The notes under the pieces are model-generated. The model was given only the letters and a program-made list of their open reading frames with translations. It ran no database searches and had not been told where the DNA came from. Source: Colwellia ponticola (GTDB taxonomy: Bacteria; Pseudomonadota; Gammaproteobacteria; Enterobacterales; Alteromonadaceae). From it: a stretch of DNA of 64,000 nucleotides. A program made the translations under genes and the position numbers. The stretch lies in assembly GCF_005885605.1 (NCBI RefSeq), contig NZ_SZVP01000006.1:62001-126000 (forward strand), read 5' to 3'. This document shows, one piece after another, positions 55,783-64,000 of this stretch; position 1 is the stretch's first letter, and the number at the start of each line of letters is the position of its first letter.

Positions 55783-58464
55783 ATGTCAGATCTACCAAAT
55801 ATCGATGTTGATTCAGCAGAAACCCAAGAGTGGTTAGAATCATTAGAATCAGTATTAGAAAATGAAGGTCCAGAGCGTGCACATCAATTATTAGAAACAC
55901 TAATTGACCGCGCTCGTCGTGGTGGTACGCATTTACCATTTGACGCGACTACGGCTTATGTTAACAGTATTCCACCAGGACAAGAACCACATATGCCTGC
56001 GGATCAAACCATTGAGTCACGCATTCGTGCGGCGATTCGTTGGAACGCTTTGGTATTAGTATTACGTGCTTCTAAAAAAGATTTAGAGCTTGGCGGTCAT
56101 ATTGGTAGTTTCGCTTCTTCATCGACACTTTACGATGTAGGTTTTAACCACTTCTTTAAAGCAGCAACACCAGAAAATGGCGGCGATTTTATTTTCGCTC
56201 AAGGCCATATTTCTCCAGGTATTTATTCACGTGCTTTTATGGAAGGTCGTTTAACTGAAGAGCAAATGAACAACTTCCGTCAAGAGTGTGATGGTAAAGG
56301 TTTATCTTCTTACCCACATCCGCATTTGATGAAAGATTTCTGGCAGTTCCCAACCGTTTCTATGGGCTTAGGTCCATTACAAGCGATTTACACTGCTCGT
56401 TTCTTAAAATACTTAACAGATCGTGGTATTAAAGACTGTTCAGGTCAACGTGTTTACTGTTACTTAGGTGACGGTGAAACAGATGAGCCAGAATCATTAG
56501 GTGCTATTGGTTTAGCAACACGTGAAGGTTTAGATAACTTATGTTTCGTTATCAACTGTAACTTACAGCGTTTAGATGGCCCAGTACGTGGTAACGGTAA
56601 AATCATCCAAGAACTTGAAGGTACATTCCGCGGCGCAGGCTGGGAAGTAGTAAAAGTTATTTGGGGCTCTTACTGGGATTCACTTATTGCTCGTGATACT
56701 TCAGGTAAATTACTACAGTTAATGAACGAAACAGTTGATGGCGAATACCAGAACTGTAAAGCGAAGGGTGGTAAGTACACACGCGAAAACTTCTTTAACA
56801 AGTACCCTGAAACGGCAGCAATGGTTGCTAACATGTCAGATGATGACATTTGGCGTTTAAACCGTGGTGGTCATGATCCAGTTAAAGTTTACGCAGCTTA
56901 TGAAAAAGCGAAAAACACTAAAGGTCGTCCAACAGTTATCTTAGCTAAAACGGTTAAAGGTTTCGGTTTAGGTGCGTCAGGCGAAGCATTAAACATCGCG
57001 CATAACGTGAAGAAACTAGACGTTGATTCATTGAAGAGCTACCGTGATCGTTTCAACATCCCAGTAGGCGATGATGAAATTGCTGACTTACCTTTCTATA
57101 AATTCCCTGAAGACAGCGAAGAATTTAAGTATATGAAAGCGCGTCGCGAAGCATTAGGTGGTTCTCTACCTGCACGTCGTGAACAAGCCGAAGAGCAACT
57201 TGAAATTCCAGCATTAAAAATCTTTGATCCTATTTTAAAAGGTTCAGGTGACCGTGAAATTTCATCAACGATGACATTTGTACGTGTACTTAACAACTTA
57301 TTAAAAGATAAGAAAATTGGTAAGCGTATTGTACCAATTATTCCTGATGAAGCGCGTACCTTTGGTATGGAAGGTTTATTCCGCCAAGTAGGTATTTATG
57401 CAAGCGAAGGTCAAAAATACGTTCCTCAAGATGCTGATCAAGTTGCTTATTATCGTGAAGATAAAAAAGGTCAAGTATTACAAGAAGGTATTAATGAGTT
57501 AGGTGCTATGGCGTCTTGGGTAGCGTCTGGTACGTCTTACTCAACGTGTAATGCAACGACTATCCCGTTCTACATTTACTACTCAATGTTTGGTTTCCAA
57601 CGCGTTGGTGATTTAGCATGGGCAGCAGGCGATAGCCAAGCACGTGGTTTCTTATTAGGTGCAACTGCAGGTAGAACAACGCTTAACGGTGAAGGTCTAC
57701 AACATCAAGATGGCCATTCACATGTACAAGCAGGTTTAATTCCTAACTGTGTGACTTATGATCCAACTTACGGTTATGAAATTGCAGTTATCGTACGTGA
57801 AGGTTTACGTCGTATGTACGAAGAAAATGAAAACATCTTCTTCTACCTAACGCTAATGAATGAAAACTACAAGCACCCAGCAATGCCTGAGAGCAAGTCA
57901 GTTGAAGAAGAAATTATTAAAGGTATTTACCAACTTGAGCAAGCTGCTCCTGCTAAAGGTAAAGCGATTGCTAATGTGCAATTACTTGGCTCAGGTACTA
58001 TCTTAGAGAAAGTACGTGAAGCAGCACAAATACTTAGCGATGAATTCAACATCTCAAGTGACGTTTACTCTGTGACTTCATTCAATGAATTAGGTCGTGA
58101 TGGTCAAGACGTAACACGTTGGAACATGCTTCACCCAGAAAGTGAGCAGCGTGTACCATACATTGCCCAAGTAATTACTAAAGATGCTGGTCCAGCAATT
58201 GCTGCTACCGATTACATCAAAAACTACTCAGATCAAGTACGTGCGTATATTGACACTGAATACCGTTGTTTAGGTACTGATGGTTTTGGTCGTAGTGATA
58301 GTCGCGATAACCTACGTACTCACTTCGAAGTAAGCGCCGCTTACATTGTTGTTGCTTCATTATATGAATTAGCAAACCGTGGTGATATCGAACGTTCAGT
58401 GGTAACAGCAGCAATTAAGCGTTTCAATATCAATACTGAAAAACTTAACCCTCTTTACGCCTAG
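55783..58464 (+). CDS. aceE: Pyruvate dehydrogenase E1 component (homodimeric)
   Basis: ThDP-dependent decarboxylation of pyruvate and reductive acetylation of lipoyl-E2. 893 residues (E. coli 887). The ThDP motif begins YLGDGETDEPES (about residue 227) and continues to FVINCNLQRLDGPVRGNGK. HIGSFASSSTLYDVGFNHFF near 107 and the active-site loop around GEGLQHQDGHSHV are typical. Codon usage is strongly biased (many GGT, CGT, GAA), consistent with high expression. Confidence 0.97.
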   Translation: MSDLPNIDVDSAETQEWLESLESVLENEGPERAHQLLETLIDRARRGGTHLPFDATTAYVNSIPPGQEPHMPADQTIESRIRAAIRWNALVLVLRASKKDLELGGHIGSFASSSTLYDVGFNHFFKAATPENGGDFIFAQGHISPGIYSRAFMEGRLTEEQMNNFRQECDGKGLSSYPHPHLMKDFWQFPTVSMGLGPLQAIYTARFLKYLTDRGIKDCSGQRVYCYLGDGETDEPESLGAIGLATREGLDNLCFVINCNLQRLDGPVRGNGKIIQELEGTFRGAGWEVVKVIWGSYWDSLIARDTSGKLLQLMNETVDGEYQNCKAKGGKYTRENFFNKYPETAAMVANMSDDDIWRLNRGGHDPVKVYAAYEKAKNTKGRPTVILAKTVKGFGLGASGEALNIAHNVKKLDVDSLKSYRDRFNIPVGDDEIADLPFYKFPEDSEEFKYMKARREALGGSLPARREQAEEQLEIPALKIFDPILKGSGDREISSTMTFVRVLNNLLKDKKIGKRIVPIIPDEARTFGMEGLFRQVGIYASEGQKYVPQDADQVAYYREDKKGQVLQEGINELGAMASWVASGTSYSTCNATTIPFYIYYSMFGFQRVGDLAWAAGDSQARGFLLGATAGRTTLNGEGLQHQDGHSHVQAGLIPNCVTYDPTYGYEIAVIVREGLRRMYEENENIFFYLTLMNENYKHPAMPESKSVEEEIIKGIYQLEQAAPAKGKAIANVQLLGSGTILEKVREAAQILSDEFNISSDVYSVTSFNELGRDGQDVTRWNMLHPESEQRVPYIAQVITKDAGPAIAATDYIKNYSDQVRAYIDTEYRCLGTDGFGRSDSRDNLRTHFEVSAAYIVVASLYELANRGDIERSVVTAAIKRFNINTEKLNPLYA

Positions 58465-58533
58465 TTAGTATAAATACCGGTTACCATGCAAATGTTATCT
58501 TGCTTGGTAACGGGTATGAATAAGGAAAATATA

Positions 58534-60207
58534 ATGTCTATTGAAAAAGTTCTAGTCCCTGATGTGGGTGGCGATGAAGTTGAAGTAATTGAAATTTGTT
58601 TTGCAGTAGGAGATACCTTAGAAGCAGATGAAGGTATTATTACTGTTGAAACAGATAAAGCTTCAATGGATATCCCAGCACCATTTGCCGGTGAGCTTGT
58701 TAGCTTAGCCGTTAGCGTTGGTGACAAAATTAAAGAAGGCGATGTTATTGCCGAAATGAAGAGCGCTGCAGCAGCATCTACTGAAGATGCACCTGCTGTT
58801 GAAGATGCACCTGCTGCTGAAGCTGCACCTGCTGCTGAAGCTGCACCTGCTGTTGAAGATGCACCTGCTGCTGAAGCTGCGCCTGCTGCAGTAGCGACAG
58901 CTTCTGAAGTGATTGAAATCGTTATTCCAGATATTGGTGAAGACGGTGAAGTGGAAGCGATTGAAGTACTCGTTGCTGTTGGCGATGTGATTGAAGTAGA
59001 AGATGGTCTAATTACGCTAGAAACAGATAAAGCGACCATGGACGTACCGTCAACACATGCTGGTACCGTAAAAGAAGTATTTATTAACGTTGGCGATAAA
59101 GTTAAGCAAGGTAGTCTAGTTATTAAACTTGAAACTGCCGCTAGTGAAACGCCGGCAGCGCCAGCTGCTGCTCCAGTTGCCGCTCCAGCGCCAGCTAAAG
59201 CAGCGCCAGTTGCCGCTCCAGCGCCAGCTAAAGCAGCGCCAGTGCCACATCATCCACAAGCAGGTAATGTGAATAAAGGTGCTATTTACACTTCACCATC
59301 AATTCGTCGCATTGCCCGTGAATTTGGTGTTGATTTAACGCTTGTTAAAGGTACGGGTCGTAAAGGTCGTATTTTAAAAGAAGATGTACAATCATATGTT
59401 AAATATGAATTGTCTCGTCCAAAAGCGAATGCAGGTAGCTCAGTTGCTGCAGGCGAAGGTGGTTTACAAGTCGTTAGCGCTAAGCCAATTGATTTCTCTA
59501 AATTTGGTGAAATCGAAACTAAGCCATTATCACGTATTCAGAAAATTTCTGGACCATTCTTACATCGTAACTGGGTAACAATTCCACATGTTACGCAATT
59601 TGATGAAGCTGATATCACCAACGTTGAAGCGTTCCGTAAAGAACAAAACGTTGTTTGTGAAAAACAAAAGCTTGGTTTTAAAATTACGCCATTGGTCTTT
59701 ATTTTAAAAGCAGCGGCAGATGCTTTACGTGCCTTCCCAACGTTTAACTCAAGCTTGAGTGAAGACGGTGAGAGCTTAATCCTTAAAAAGTACATTCACA
59801 TTGGTGTTGCCGTTGATACACCAAATGGTTTGGTTGTACCGGTAGTACGTGACGTTGATCAAAAAGGTATTCATCAGTTATCTCGTGAATTACTTGAAAT
59901 CAGCATGAAAGCACGTGATGGCAAGTTAAAAGCGACAGACATGCAAGGCGGTTGTTTTACTATTTCTAGCTTAGGTGGTATTGGCGGTACGGCATTTACG
60001 CCAATCGTTAACGCGCCAGAAGTAGCTATTTTAGGTGTTTCTAAATCAGAAATGAAACCTAAATGGAATGGTAAAGACTTCGAGCCTAAACTAATGCTTC
60101 CATTATCAATGTCATACGATCACCGTGTTATTGACGGTGCCCTAGCTGCGCGCTTTACTGTGCATTTAGCTGGTGTTATGTCAGACATTCGTAAACTGGT
60201 ACTTTAG
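58534..60207 (+). CDS. aceF: Dihydrolipoamide acetyltransferase, E2 of pyruvate dehydrogenase
   Basis: 557 residues from the ATG at 58534 (AAGGAAAATATA upstream). Two lipoyl domains, with lipoyl-lysines K42 (VETDKASMD) and K166 (LETDKATMD); E. coli has three. Ala/Pro-rich linkers with exact short repeats follow each. A peripheral subunit-binding domain ([20 protein letters not shown], about 265-300) and the catalytic domain ([13 protein letters not shown] near the end) complete the protein. The repeats in the linkers (58790-58890 and 59150-59240) are prone to length variation. Confidence 0.96.
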   Translation: MSIEKVLVPDVGGDEVEVIEICFAVGDTLEADEGIITVETDKASMDIPAPFAGELVSLAVSVGDKIKEGDVIAEMKSAAAASTEDAPAVEDAPAAEAAPAAEAAPAVEDAPAAEAAPAAVATASEVIEIVIPDIGEDGEVEAIEVLVAVGDVIEVEDGLITLETDKATMDVPSTHAGTVKEVFINVGDKVKQGSLVIKLETAASETPAAPAAAPVAAPAPAKAAPVAAPAPAKAAPVPHHPQAGNVNKGAIYTSPSIRRIAREFGVDLTLVKGTGRKGRILKEDVQSYVKYELSRPKANAGSSVAAGEGGLQVVSAKPIDFSKFGEIETKPLSRIQKISGPFLHRNWVTIPHVTQFDEADITNVEAFRKEQNVVCEKQKLGFKITPLVFILKAAADALRAFPTFNSSLSEDGESLILKKYIHIGVAVDTPNGLVVPVVRDVDQKGIHQLSRELLEISMKARDGKLKATDMQGGCFTISSLGGIGGTAFTPIVNAPEVAILGVSKSEMKPKWNGKDFEPKLMLPLSMSYDHRVIDGALAARFTVHLAGVMSDIRKLVL

Positions 60208-60267
60208 TCAACGAAAGTACGTTAAATCATCAATTGTGCTACTTTAGTCGGCACTGGTGAATTAACA

Positions 60268-60303
60268 TTGGCGATTTTGCTTGGCAAAGAGTAAAATCGC
60301 CAA
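60268..60303 (+). other. Stem-loop between aceF and lpdA
   Basis: TTGGCGATTTT and AAAATCGCCAA form a perfect 11-bp stem in the 182-base gap. There is no U run after it, so it may be a processing or stability element rather than a terminator. Confidence 0.5.
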
Positions 60304-60389
60304 CATACAACTTTCGTAAATTAACAATAAGCAAATGATGAGAGTGAACCATCGCTTATCATCATTGCCAATTAAATTTGAGGATAAGC

Positions 60390-61823
60390 ATGAGTAACGA
60401 TATCAAAACTCAAGTAGTCGTTTTAGGTTCAGGCCCTGGCGGCTATTCTGCAGCATTTCGCGCAGCCGATTTAGGTTTAGACGTAGTATTAGTTGAAAGC
60501 CGTAAAACATTAGGTGGCGTTTGTTTAAACGTGGGCTGTATCCCATCAAAAGCGCTACTTCACGTAGCTAAAGTTATCGATGACGCAGCGGCTATGGCAT
60601 CTCACGGTGTTACTTTTGGGAAACCTGAAATTGACCTAGATAAAATTCGCAACTGGAAAGATAGTGTTGTTAGTCAACTTACTGGTGGTTTAGGCGGTAT
60701 GTCTAAAGCGCGTAAAGTAACGACAGTATACGGTTACGGTAAATTTACTTCAGATAAAACCATTGAAGTTGCTGGTAATGACGGCGAAACAACGACCGTT
60801 ACTTTTGATAACGCTATTATTGCCGCGGGTTCTTCAGTAATCGATCTACCTTTTATTCCTAACGACGATCCTCGTGTTATTGACTCTACTGGCGCATTAG
60901 AACTTAAAGATGTACCAGAAGAAATGTTAGTACTAGGTGGCGGTATTATCGGCCTAGAAATGGGTACTGTTTATGCTGCATTAGGCTCTAGCGTATCTGT
61001 GGTTGAATTTGCTGATCAATTAGTACCTGCTGCTGATAAAGATATTGTTAAAGTTTATAACAACTACAACAAGAAAAAATTCAACATTATGTTGTCTACT
61101 AAAGTGGTTGGTGTTGAAGCAAAAGATGACGGTTTATACGTGACTTTTGAAGGTGAAAAAGCACCAGCAGAGCAAATACGTTATGACAAAATTTTAGTTG
61201 CTGTTGGTCGTAAGCCAAATGGCCATTTAGTTGATGCTGATAAAGCAGGCGTCAATGTTGATGAGCGTGGCTTCATTAACGTAACTAACGAAATGCGTAC
61301 TAATGTATCACACATCTTCGCTATCGGTGATGTTGTGGGTCAACCTATGCTTGCCCATAAAGCGGTTCATGAAGCTCATTGTGCGGCTGAAGTTATTTCA
61401 GGTAAGAAGCATACCTTCGAACCTCGTTGTATCCCTTCAATCGCTTATACTGATCCAGAAATGGCTTGGGTTGGTGTTACTGAAGCTGAAGCAAAAGAGC
61501 AAGGTTTAAACATTGAAGTGGCTAACTTCCCTTGGGCTGCTTCTGGTCGTGCTATTGCCTCTGCTCGTACGGAAGGTAAAACTAAGTTAATCTTTGAAAA
61601 AAGCACTGGTCGTGTGCTTGGTGGTGCCATTGTTGGTATCAATGCCGGTGAAATGCTTGGTGAAATTTGTTTAGCGGTTGAAATGGGCGCAGATGCTGAA
61701 GATATCGGTTTAACGATTCATGCTCACCCAACGTTAAATGAATCAATTGGTATGGCTGCTGAGATTTTTGAAGGTACTATTACTGATATGCCCAATGCAA
61801 AAGCAGTAAAGAAAAAGAAATAA
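60390..61823 (+). CDS. lpdA: Dihydrolipoamide dehydrogenase (E3)
   Basis: FAD flavoprotein reoxidising lipoyl groups of pyruvate and 2-oxoglutarate dehydrogenases. 477 residues from the ATG at 60390 (GAGGATAAGC upstream). FAD motif VVVLGSGPGGYSAAFRA, redox-active C45/C50 in GGVCLNVGCIPSK, NAD motif LVLGGGIIGLEMGTVYAALG, second FAD motif HIFAIGDVVGQPML, and the active-site His in TIHAHPTLNESIG. Its own distance from aceF suggests a separate promoter may also exist, as in E. coli. Confidence 0.97.
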   Translation: MSNDIKTQVVVLGSGPGGYSAAFRAADLGLDVVLVESRKTLGGVCLNVGCIPSKALLHVAKVIDDAAAMASHGVTFGKPEIDLDKIRNWKDSVVSQLTGGLGGMSKARKVTTVYGYGKFTSDKTIEVAGNDGETTTVTFDNAIIAAGSSVIDLPFIPNDDPRVIDSTGALELKDVPEEMLVLGGGIIGLEMGTVYAALGSSVSVVEFADQLVPAADKDIVKVYNNYNKKKFNIMLSTKVVGVEAKDDGLYVTFEGEKAPAEQIRYDKILVAVGRKPNGHLVDADKAGVNVDERGFINVTNEMRTNVSHIFAIGDVVGQPMLAHKAVHEAHCAAEVISGKKHTFEPRCIPSIAYTDPEMAWVGVTEAEAKEQGLNIEVANFPWAASGRAIASARTEGKTKLIFEKSTGRVLGGAIVGINAGEMLGEICLAVEMGADAEDIGLTIHAHPTLNESIGMAAEIFEGTITDMPNAKAVKKKK

Positions 61824-61872
61824 AATAACATGTAGCTATTTCATTTAAGTGAAATAATGCTTACTAGTTAAT

Positions 61873-61918
61873 AAAAGCCAAGCAGCGTTAGTTTATCTAA
61901 TGTTGCTTGGCTTTTTTG
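61873..61918 (+). terminator. Rho-independent terminator after lpdA
   Basis: AAAGCCAAGCA and TGCTTGGCTTT form the base of a long stem with an extended, partly paired top; TTTTTTG follows. It ends the pdh operon. Confidence 0.85.
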
Positions 61919-61961
61919 TTTGCTAAGCTAAGGTATAACATCAACGTTAAAGGAAATAACC

Positions 61962-62354
61962 ATGACCATGAAAAAAATAAAATTGATAGGCCGATATAGC
62001 CTAGCGGTTACCTGTTTTATCTTATTAGCGGCATGTACTGCGCCAAGCCCAATGATGGTGGGTCAAGTACAAAATAATTGGGACTTTGATCATAAACTAC
62101 AATTTAAAACCACTAAATTTGCTGATAATCGCTACCAATTAGAAGTCATGGCTAATGATAAGCAGGGGTTTGAGCGCTTATCTGCTTTTTTATTACGCCA
62201 AAGTTATTCAATTTGCGGCAGTTATGGTTATACGCTTGAGCTTATTGCTGGTGTTGAAAGCTTTGATTATTCATTTACTTCACCTAACTTAATTCGGTCA
62301 AACTTAACGGCAAAGCTTGAATGCCCTCGTCAAGATAAAATTGCTAAAAAGTAA
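61962..62354 (+). CDS. Small lipoprotein of unknown function
   Basis: 130 residues. The first ATG (61962) follows AAAGGAAATAACC. A lipobox LLAAC near residue 25 predicts a lipid-anchored envelope protein. The mature part has two further Cys (SICGSYGY and LECP) that could form a disulfide. Convergent with acnB. No family recognised; it may be specific to marine gammaproteobacteria. Confidence 0.72.
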   Translation: MTMKKIKLIGRYSLAVTCFILLAACTAPSPMMVGQVQNNWDFDHKLQFKTTKFADNRYQLEVMANDKQGFERLSAFLLRQSYSICGSYGYTLELIAGVESFDYSFTSPNLIRSNLTAKLECPRQDKIAKK

Positions 62355-62397
62355 TAACGGCTAGCCCTCTTTCTAAGATTAGTTTTTACAAGGGCAA

Positions 62398-62462
62398 TAA
62401 AAAAGGGTTACTTATTTTAGTTGATGGTAAGTATTATCTTACCGAACTAAACAAGTAACCCT
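62398..62462 (-). terminator. Rho-independent terminator of acnB
   Basis: AGGGTTACTT (62404-62413) pairs with AAGTAACCCT (62453-62462); the stem continues with TTTAGTT/AACTAAA and an inner GGTAAG/CTTACC hairpin. A T run follows on the minus strand. Confidence 0.82.
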
Positions 62463-62466
62463 CGAT

Positions 62467-62500
62467 GCTATCTTAATTACTGCTTAAGATAGCTTTTCTC
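62467..62500 (+). terminator. Terminator-like hairpin, probably of the lipoprotein gene
   Basis: GCTATCTTAA and TTAAGATAGC, a perfect 10-bp stem with a 7-base loop, followed by TTTTCTC on the plus strand. It lies between the acnB stop and the acnB terminator. Confidence 0.5.
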
Positions 62501-62522
62501 GCTAAGGTAATAAGCTAGCGAA

Positions 62523-64000
62523 CTATACTACCTTAATAGGTACAGCGGTACCTGCATACTTAGTGCTCATTTCTTCCGTTGGAGGAATGAAATCAGTTAG
62601 CGTAATTCCTTCTACTGCGTTCTTATATTCTGCAAGAGTAGGGAAGCGACCTAATACAGATGAAAGCACAACTAAAGGCGTAGAGCCAAGTAGTGATTCG
62701 CCTTTTTTCTCTGCGGTATCTGCTACAACGCGACCTTGGAATAAGCGTGTTGAGGTTGCAATAACCGTGTCACCTGGTTCCGCTTTTTCTTGGTTACCCA
62801 TACATAAGTTACAGCCTGGGCGTTCAAGGTACATAATGTTTTCGTATTTAGTACGTGCAGCATTTTTCGGGTGCGCATCGTCAAATTCAAAACCAGAATA
62901 CTTTTGCAAAATCTCCCAATCACCTTCAGCTTTAAGCTCATCAACAATGTTGTATGTTGGTGGTGCAATAACTAAAGGAGCTTTAAAGCTTACGCTACCA
63001 TTTTGTTTTTCAAGGTTACGTAACATTTGCGCGATAATTTGCATATCACCTTTGTGTACCATACAAGAGCCAACAAAGGCTAAGTCAACAGGCTTATCTT
63101 GGTAGAATGATACTGGACGAATAACATCATGAGTATAACGCTTAGACACGTCTTCATTGTTGACGTCAGGGTCAGCAATCATAGGTTCGTCGATAGCGTC
63201 TAGGTCTACGACGACTTCTGCAAAGTATTTAGCATTATCATCAGGTGATAGCGCAGGGTTTGTGCCAGAAGTAATTTCTTCGATACGTTTGTCAGCTAAG
63301 GCAATTAAACCGTTAAGTGTTTTCGCTTCGTTTTCCATACCCTTGTTAATCATGATTTGGATACGGCTTTTAGCTAATTCAAGTGATTTCACTAATGTTT
63401 CATCATTTGAAATACAGATTGAAGCTTTTGCTTTCATTTCTGCAGTCCAGTCAGTGAAGGTGAATGCTTGGTCAGCTAATAAAGTACCAATGTGTACTTC
63501 AATAACACGGCCTTGGAAGACGTTTTCACCGAATTGCTTAAGCATTTGCGCTTGTGTTGCATGTACCACATCACGAAAGTCCATGTAGCTTTTCATATGG
63601 CCTTTAAAAGTGACTTTCACTGAATCTGGAATTGGCATTGCCGTTTCACCGGTTGCTAATGCAACGGCCACTGTGCCTGAGTCAGCGCCAAAAGCGACAC
63701 CTTTTGACATACGCGTATGTGAGTCACCACCAATAATGATAGCGCGGTCGTCTACGGTAATATCATTTAATACTTTATGAATAACATCCGTCATTGCATG
63801 GTAAGCGCCTTTCGGGTCACGGGCAGTGATAAGACCAAACTTATTCATGAAGCTCATTAGTTTAGGGATATTTGCTTTAGCTTTACTATCCCAAACCGAT
63901 GCCGTGTGACAACCTGATTGGTAGGCACCGTCAACGATTGGCGAAATAGTAGAAGCTGCCATCGCTTCTAGTTCTTGACACGTCATAGGACCGGTAGTGT
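62523..64000 (-). CDS. acnB: Aconitate hydratase B, C-terminal part (cut by window edge)
   Basis: TCA-cycle aconitase/2-methylisocitrate dehydratase. The frame is open to base 64000; the ATG at 63986 is internal (E. coli AcnB has TTGPMTRDEL here, this protein TTGPMTCQEL). About 492 residues of roughly 865 are present. GGDSHTRMSKGVAFGADSGT and the 4Fe-4S ligand region VGSCMVHKGD with ERPGCNLCMGNQEKAEPGD are visible. Located after lpdA, as in E. coli, but in the opposite orientation. Confidence 0.96.
   Translation of the reverse strand, partial: TTGPMTCQELEAMAASTISPIVDGAYQSGCHTASVWDSKAKANIPKLMSFMNKFGLITARDPKGAYHAMTDVIHKVLNDITVDDRAIIIGGDSHTRMSKGVAFGADSGTVAVALATGETAMPIPDSVKVTFKGHMKSYMDFRDVVHATQAQMLKQFGENVFQGRVIEVHIGTLLADQAFTFTDWTAEMKAKASICISNDETLVKSLELAKSRIQIMINKGMENEAKTLNGLIALADKRIEEITSGTNPALSPDDNAKYFAEVVVDLDAIDEPMIADPDVNNEDVSKRYTHDVIRPVSFYQDKPVDLAFVGSCMVHKGDMQIIAQMLRNLEKQNGSVSFKAPLVIAPPTYNIVDELKAEGDWEILQKYSGFEFDDAHPKNAARTKYENIMYLERPGCNLCMGNQEKAEPGDTVIATSTRLFQGRVVADTAEKKGESLLGSTPLVVLSSVLGRFPTLAEYKNAVEGITLTDFIPPTEEMSTKYAGTAVPIKVV

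Noticed and set aside
58461-59039. Minus-strand frame of 192 codons opposite the start of aceF
   Set aside because: Its Ala/Ser/Thr-rich product is the mirror of the Ala/Pro-rich lipoyl linker repeats in aceF; no ribosome binding site or homology.
58790-59245. Short tandem repeats as a CRISPR or satellite array
   Set aside because: The repeats are codon-level GAAGATGCACCTGCT-type units encoding the flexible Ala/Pro linker of AceF.

Overview
The window is chromosome from a marine gammaproteobacterium of the Colwellia/Thalassotalea type (Alteromonadales). Three things point there: low-GC, AT-rich third positions; E. coli-like gene orders (comM/ilvLGMEDA/ilvY/ilvC, nadC/ampDE, pdhR-aceEF-lpd-acnB); and proteins typical of that group (YihI, DUF2489, DUF3820, RegA/RegB-like, GlyGly-CTERM-like tails). 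No rRNA, tRNA or CRISPR array was seen. The species is an inference.

Layout. 1-4.3 kb: a CusCBA/CzcCBA-type metal efflux operon on the minus strand, cut by the left edge, followed by a small Met/Cys-rich exported protein. 5.1-12.3 kb: the ilvL-G-M-E-D-A operon on the minus strand with a readable attenuator (leader peptide, antiterminator and terminator). 12.5-23.8 kb: comM (yifB), split just before its Walker A motif by a 9.76-kb element. The element carries a large serine recombinase, an HpaII-like restriction-modification pair, a plasmid-type Rep gene with an iteron array, a MOBP-type relaxase with MobC and a candidate oriT, and several small genes. Its attL and attR can be read to the base: rejoining at a TT core restores comM in frame, and the implied attP is an imperfect palindrome centred on that TT. 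23.9-26.9 kb: ilvY, ilvC and ppnP.

27.0-32.1 kb is the most unusual locus. A 1481-residue exported repeat protein starts, right after its signal peptide, with a ubiquitin domain identical to eukaryotic ubiquitin at about 55 of 76 positions. Cadherin/He_PIG/Calx-beta-like repeats and a C-terminal GlyGly-CTERM-like anchor follow. It is translationally coupled to a small outer-membrane beta-barrel protein. Next come a hybrid sensor kinase and a convergent response regulator, then a deletion-fusion relic of a type I secretion system.

36-54 kb is housekeeping: YegD-like Hsp70, proBA, an acyltransferase, tesB, yihI, hemN, a RegB/RegA-type redox two-component pair, msrA, nadC, a retropepsin-like protease and ampDE. 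Three palindromic repeat elements with shared ATACCA ends sit between genes here. 54.5-64 kb: pdhR with two operator-like sites, aceE, aceF, lpdA, a small lipoprotein, and the C-terminal half of acnB, cut by the right edge.

The genes form coherent blocks: branched-chain amino acid synthesis under attenuation and IlvY control, pyruvate dehydrogenase under PdhR, proline synthesis (proBA) and metal efflux. The comM element combines site-specific integration, mobilization, replication and restriction-modification.
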